DNA of 10,005 bases. Source: JANNSW01 sp031431235. Lineage in GTDB: Bacteria > Pseudomonadota > Alphaproteobacteria > Rhizobiales > Hyphomicrobiaceae. This document shows positions 7,076 through 10,005 of this stretch, one piece after another; the first letter of the stretch is position 1, and each line of letters starts with the position of its first letter. The DNA lies in assembly GCA_031431235.1 (NCBI GenBank), contig JANPDA010000311.1:1-10005 (forward strand), written 5' to 3'. The position numbers were made by a program, and so were the translations under genes. Under the pieces are notes generated by a model. The model was not told where the DNA came from, searched no databases, and was given only the letters and a program-made list of their open reading frames with translations.

Positions 7076-7080
7076 CTCCT
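7076..7080 (-). promoter_or_regulatory. Ribosome-binding site favouring the internal start of the ClpA-N coiled-coil gene
   Basis: On the minus strand this reads AGGAG, 6 bases before the ATG at 7069. The competing ATG at 7159 has GGGAG (7169-7173) 9 bases away. Both are usable, so the start call rests on the closer AGGAG match and on lower third-position GC in the 30 intervening codons. Confidence 0.5.
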
Positions 7081-7159
7081 GGGACTCGTATCCACTTGCC
7101 GGTAGCTCATATCGGCTGTGCGGCGAGGGCAGGCCGAATTCCTCAACCTTGCTTGACAT

Positions 7160-7460
7160 CAGTCAGTACTCCCGAATTCGACCCGCTTTGCACATTCGAC
7201 GAACGCAAGGACGCAGCGTTCCCGCGCACCCCGAGACAGCCACTCTCTGGCCTCACGCCTTGCCGCCGGACCCCGATGGTCCGAATGCGGCAACGAGCGA
7301 GCCTGGAGGCCATTCTAGCATTCATGCGGCCGATTGCAGCACCGAATGAATACGATAATATTAAACTCGTCCGAAATTGTGCCGGCAACGAACGCGGGCG
7401 TTGCCGGTTCGGCCGGCGGCCGAGTCTGACCCTCTTGGTACCCCGATCAGCTCGAGCCCG
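7160..7460. other. 301-base intergenic region upstream of the ClpA-N gene
   Basis: No convincing gene. The short open frames here lack ribosome-binding sites and have poor codon structure. The left part should hold the promoter of the ClpA-N coiled-coil gene on the minus strand. A TAGAAT (complement of 7312-7317) is a possible -10 element, but I find no good -35 element. Around 7341-7378 lies an AT-rich patch with the palindrome TAATATTA (7356-7363), unusual in this GC-rich context. The right part contains two adjacent hairpins, described separately. Confidence 0.6.
7382..7423 (-). terminator. Two adjacent hairpins, possible terminator of the solute-binding protein gene
   Basis: Hairpin 1 has perfect 9-base arms CCGGCAACG (7382-7390) and CGTTGCCGG (7399-7407) with an 8-base loop. 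Hairpin 2, TCGGCC-GGC-GGCCGA (7409-7423), abuts it. They lie 38-79 bases after the stop at 7461 in the direction of minus-strand transcription. The sequence after hairpin 1 on that strand is ACAATTTC, a poor T-tract, so termination is likely but not certain. Confidence 0.5.
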
Positions 7461-8288
7461 TCAAAAATAGGGTTGCGCCGGGACCTTCTCGAGCATCGCA
7501 GTGCCGAATGCCTTTTGCCATTGCGCGTCCACGAAGCCGCTCGAATGCAGCTTGTAGAGGATGATGTTGAGGACGTCTCTCAGCTCGTGACTATCCTTGC
7601 TGACGCCGATCGCATCCCAGCCGATGTCGATTTTCTCGGGCAAGACCCGCCATTTCGTGCCGGCATGGGCCTTGGTGAAAGTCACGAAGAAATCGAGCAT
7701 CTCGACGATCGCGGTGGCGCGCCCTTCGGCAACCGCTTTGACCGCATCCGCCGGGCTGGCGACCACCTCCAGCTTGGCCTTCGGCAGGTTCTGGCGCGCC
7801 CAGCCGATGGTCCAGGCGCCGGTGACGTCGGCGAGCGTGACCGTGTCGTCGTTCAGATCCTGCCAGCGTTTGACCTTGGACCTCTGCGTCGTCAGCACGC
7901 CCATCACCTCGGTATGGAGGGGACACGTGAACTTGATCTGCCGCATCCGCTCGGCATTGCGCGTGAGGCCACCGAGCGCCATGTCGATCGTGCCCTCGAC
8001 CAGGAACGGAATGCGTTGAGCCGTCTCCGTCAGCACCCACTCCACATTGGGAATCGCCATCTCCTGGGCGATCATGGTCGCGATCGCCACGTCGAAGCCT
8101 TCCATCTCGCCGGCCGCATTGCGCGACGAGAAGGGCGGGGAGTTGGGATGAATGCCGACTCTGAGCGTATTGCCAGCGACGATGTCGTCGATCGATCTGG
8201 CTTTGGCACCGGTCGTCATGGCGGCGGCCGCAATCCCCGTCCCGAAGGCGCCTAGCCCGAGCGCCCGGCGAGAAAGCTTGAAAATCAT
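7461..8288 (-). CDS. Family-3 extracellular solute-binding protein (amino-acid ABC transporter type), orphan
   Basis: 275-residue periplasmic receptor of the SBP_bac_3 family, which captures amino acids or related small amines and acids for ABC importers. The N-terminus has a twin-arginine-like motif SRRALGLGAFG at residues 6-16, a hydrophobic stretch, and an Ala-Lys-Ala cleavage site after residue 30, so Tat export is plausible. The mature protein starts with LRVGIHPNSPPFSS (42-55) and the family signature GEMEGFDVAIATMIAQEM (60-77). The hinge and ligand region includes DMALGGLTRNAERM (102-115), where the Arg normally binds the ligand carboxylate. The start is firm: GGAGG (8296-8300) lies 7 bases before the ATG. 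No permease or ATPase gene is adjacent, so it must work with components encoded elsewhere or act as a sensor-type receptor. It diverges from the serine hydrolase gene. The ligand is unknown. Confidence 0.92.
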   Translation of the reverse strand: MIFKLSRRALGLGAFGTGIAAAAMTTGAKARSIDDIVAGNTLRVGIHPNSPPFSSRNAAGEMEGFDVAIATMIAQEMAIPNVEWVLTETAQRIPFLVEGTIDMALGGLTRNAERMRQIKFTCPLHTEVMGVLTTQRSKVKRWQDLNDDTVTLADVTGAWTIGWARQNLPKAKLEVVASPADAVKAVAEGRATAIVEMLDFFVTFTKAHAGTKWRVLPEKIDIGWDAIGVSKDSHELRDVLNIILYKLHSSGFVDAQWQKAFGTAMLEKVPAQPYF

Positions 8289-8388
8289 GGTCCAACCTCC
8301 CAGATTGGCGCGACGCCGTCCTCTGGCCCCGAGCGATTGCCGACATTTCCGGCGACAAGATGTCCGCCTCGGGCAGCAGGATCAAGGC

Positions 8389-8444
8389 TGGCATGCCGCA
8401 TGGCAGTGGATTGCCATGGACCGGGGGCTGGCAAAAGATGCCAG
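8389..8444. promoter_or_regulatory. Cluster of TGGCA/TGCCA dyads between divergent genes, candidate operator
   Basis: Three dyads of one core follow each other: GGCATGCC (8390-8397), CATGGCA-N6-TGCCATG (8399-8405 and 8412-8418, perfect 7-base arms), and CTGGCA-N5-TGCCAG (8428-8433 and 8439-8444, perfect 6-base arms). They lie in the gap between the divergent solute-binding protein and serine hydrolase genes, upstream of the GTG chosen for the hydrolase. Binding by a dimeric regulator, or a folded mRNA leader, are both possible. Confidence 0.45.
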
Positions 8445-8469
8445 AAACGATTGAACGGGATCAATCAGC

Positions 8470-8473
8470 GGAG
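8470..8473 (+). promoter_or_regulatory. Shine-Dalgarno sequence supporting the GTG start of the serine hydrolase
   Basis: GGAG, 9 bases before GTG 8483. The in-frame ATGs at 8360, 8393 and 8438 have weaker upstream sequence (a G-run at 8423-8427, 10 bases before ATG 8438, is the best of them). Confidence 0.5.
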
Positions 8474-8482
8474 CACTCGAGC

Positions 8483-9643
8483 GTGACCACGGCAGAGAAT
8501 GACGGCCTCCATCTCGGCAACTGGCGCACTGCGCCGTTCAGCCGCCTCGGTTTCACCCGGGTCCGCGAGCTGATCCCATCGGCCAGGATCGCGGCTGGCC
8601 CCGGACCAGCTGCAACGCTGGCGCGCTCGCTCACCGACCTGTCGCGCCTGGTGATCACATCGCCGCAGGGGGGCGAGACGACGCTCACTCGTTTCCTCGA
8701 CGACACCTTCACCGACGCCTTCATGGTGTTGCGCCGCGGCGTGGTCGTCTGCGAATGGTATCGCACCGAGGAGGCGTCGATCGCGCCCCACATCGTTTTT
8801 TCCGTGACGAAGTCGTTTACCGCGATCCTCGCCGGCATCCTCGAGGCCGACGGCGTGCTCGATCCCGACGCCCCCGTCACCCGCTACATCCCCGAGGTGA
8901 AGGGCTCGGCCTATGGCGATGCCACGGTGCGCCACCTGCTCGACATGACGGTGTCGGTGCGCTTCGAGGAAGCCTACCTCAATCCGGACGAGACCTTCCT
9001 CAGGTACCGCGAGGCGAGCGGCTGGAACCCGCGCCGGTCTGACTCTGAGGCAACGCTGCACACATTCCTCCCCACGCTCGCGAAGGCCTCGCATGCCCAC
9101 GGCGACCGCATCCATTACCGCTCACCCAATTCCGACCTGCTCGGCTGGGTGCTGGAACGTGCGAGCGGGCAGCGTTTCGCCGAGATGATGTCCGAGCGGA
9201 TCTGGCAGCCGATGGGTGCGGCATCCGACGCCTACATCACGGTCGATCCCGCGGGAGCCGCGCGCACGGCAGGCGGTCTCTGCGTCACCATCGCCGACCT
9301 CGCCCGGTTCGGCGAGCTGATCCGCTGTCGTGGCGTCGCCCATGGCCGCCAGGTGGTCCCGGGCGATTGGATCGACGACACCCGGGGTGGCGGCAGCGTC
9401 GAGCAATGGGCGCGCGGCGACATGCTGAGCTTCATGTCGAGCTGCCGCTATCGCAGCAAATGGTACAATCGGGTCGACAGCGGTAGCACCATGGCCGCCG
9501 GCATCCATGGGCAATGGCTGGTCGTTGATGGCGCTGGCGACATCGTCATCGCCAAGCAATCGTCCCAGGAGCTGCCGGTCGAGGATGGCATCGACCATCT
9601 GCACTACGCGGCATTCGATGCGATTGCTGCCGCGTTGAGATAG
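8483..9643 (+). CDS. Serine hydrolase, class C beta-lactamase fold, 6-aminohexanoate-dimer-hydrolase (NylB)-like
   Basis: 386 residues from GTG 8483, close to the roughly 392 of NylB. Active-site elements: SxxK as SVTK with nucleophile Ser107 and Lys110, the Tyr motif YRSPNSDLLGWVLE with Tyr212, and the KTG-equivalent HGQ at 342-344 in AAGIHGQWLVVD. These positions nearly match the Ser112/Lys115/Tyr215 triad of NylB. GNWRTAPFS near residue 12 is also typical of this subgroup. Such enzymes hydrolyse amides or esters; the natural substrate is usually unknown and a penicillin is unlikely. No signal peptide is seen, so it is probably cytoplasmic. The start is uncertain: ATG 8438 would add 15 residues, ATG 8360 41. 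It diverges from an orphan solute-binding protein gene, and its stop lies 4 bases from the convergent metallo-hydrolase gene, with no terminator between them. Confidence 0.9.
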   Translation: MTTAENDGLHLGNWRTAPFSRLGFTRVRELIPSARIAAGPGPAATLARSLTDLSRLVITSPQGGETTLTRFLDDTFTDAFMVLRRGVVVCEWYRTEEASIAPHIVFSVTKSFTAILAGILEADGVLDPDAPVTRYIPEVKGSAYGDATVRHLLDMTVSVRFEEAYLNPDETFLRYREASGWNPRRSDSEATLHTFLPTLAKASHAHGDRIHYRSPNSDLLGWVLERASGQRFAEMMSERIWQPMGAASDAYITVDPAGAARTAGGLCVTIADLARFGELIRCRGVAHGRQVVPGDWIDDTRGGGSVEQWARGDMLSFMSSCRYRSKWYNRVDSGSTMAAGIHGQWLVVDGAGDIVIAKQSSQELPVEDGIDHLHYAAFDAIAAALR

Positions 9644-9647
9644 GCGC

Positions 9648-10005
9648 TCAGCCTTCGAACGCGATCTCCATGCCGTCATATGCCGGTACCACGTTGGCAG
9701 GGAGCTCGGCGGCGAGCGCCGCGTAGTCGAGGTCGATGTGGAGGTGGGTGAGCACGGCGCGGCTGGGTTGCAGCGCGGCGATCACGACGAGCGACTGGCG
9801 GACCGAGAGATGGCTCGGATGTGGCGTATAGCGCAGCGCGTCGATGACGAGCGCATCGAGGCCTGCCAACGCCGCCTTGGCCGCTGGGGGCACTGCGCTC
9901 ACGTCGGGCGCATAGGCGAGGTTGCCGAATCGGAAGCCGAGGGCGCGGATGTCGCCATGCTCGAGGGTGATCGGCAGCGCCGTGATCGGACCGCCCGCGC
10001 CCATG
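9648..10005 (-). CDS. MBL-fold metallo-hydrolase, PhnP-like (3' part only)
   Basis: The C-terminal 118 or so residues of a metallo-beta-lactamase-fold protein. The 5' part, including the HxHxDH motif, lies beyond the right edge. Seen here, numbered from the Met at 10004: HGDI at 16-19, the metal-ligand Asp34 in YAPDVS, ALRYTPHPSHLS at 56-67, and the C-terminal THLHIDLDY at 86-94 with His89 or His87 as the last metal ligand, then PAYDGMEI near the end. This arrangement is that of PhnP-like phosphodiesterases (phosphoribosyl cyclic phosphate class) and their uncharacterised alphaproteobacterial relatives, often encoded near tatD, metG and holB. That neighbourhood cannot be checked here. The Met at 10002-10004 is internal by family comparison, not the true start. 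The metal-dependent hydrolase fold is certain, the substrate not. Confidence 0.9.
   Translation of the reverse strand, partial: MGAGGPITALPITLEHGDIRALGFRFGNLAYAPDVSAVPPAAKAALAGLDALVIDALRYTPHPSHLSVRQSLVVIAALQPSRAVLTHLHIDLDYAALAAELPANVVPAYDGMEIAFEG

Noticed and set aside
5768..7105. A 445-residue open frame on the plus strand opposite the ClpA-N coiled-coil gene
   Set aside because: It is a mirror of a GC-rich gene: no ribosome-binding site, no recognisable domain, and a composition dominated by Arg, Leu, Ala and Gly. The minus-strand frame has clear Clp-N patterning.
7143..7388. An 81-codon minus-strand frame with a TTG start in the 7160-7460 gap
   Set aside because: It has a TTG start inside a hairpin arm, no ribosome-binding site, poor codon bias, and overlaps the candidate promoter region.
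8389..8418. Sigma-54 promoter (GG...GC) in front of the serine hydrolase
   Set aside because: TGGCA at 8401-8405 followed by TTGC at 8411-8414 resembles the -24/-12 pattern, but the spacing is one base short and this promoter class tolerates little spacing change. The alternative GG at 8390 is one base too far. The palindromes explain the similarity better.

Overview
The window is GC-rich with strongly GC-biased third codon positions. The mix of gene families (alphaproteobacterial-type PyrB, a small Hyphomicrobiales-like membrane protein, a PhnP-like metallo-hydrolase, a twin-arginine-type solute-binding protein) suggests an alphaproteobacterium, most likely of the order Hyphomicrobiales. No genus can be named from the sequence alone. 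I see no tRNA, rRNA, CRISPR array, insertion sequence or phage gene, so this looks like ordinary chromosome.

Left part (89-3645, all minus strand): pyrB (aspartate carbamoyltransferase) is followed, 85 bases past its stop, by two ABC-transporter permeases of the PotB/PotC (polyamine-type) class that are 5 bases apart. An SDR-family oxidoreductase follows 53 bases further on. The permeases and the SDR form a likely operon. The matching ATPase and solute-binding protein are not in view, and neither is pyrC.

Middle (3827-5482, plus strand): diverging from pyrB are a flavin-reductase-domain protein with a GTG start, a small four-helix-like membrane protein, and a secreted LprI/DUF1311-type protein with four cysteines. 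This run ends at a textbook intrinsic terminator (5452-5482). It is the clearest transcription stop in the window.

Right-centre (5495-8288, minus strand): a 524-residue protein begins with a ClpA-type N-terminal double-repeat domain but has no AAA+ ATPase module. It continues into a long predicted coiled coil containing an ungapped 76-residue internal duplication. About 300 non-coding bases upstream contain two back-to-back hairpins and an AT-rich patch. Beyond them is an orphan family-3 (amino-acid/opine-type) solute-binding protein with a twin-arginine-like signal.

Right end (8289-10005): diverging from the solute-binding protein is a NylB/beta-lactamase-like serine hydrolase. Their shared upstream region carries a cluster of TGGCA/TGCCA dyads. 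The hydrolase converges, with a 4-base gap, on the 3' part of an MBL-fold metallo-hydrolase that runs off the right edge.

The two things most worth following up are the ATPase-less ClpA-N/coiled-coil protein and the dyad cluster between the solute-binding protein and the serine hydrolase. Everything else fits known families.
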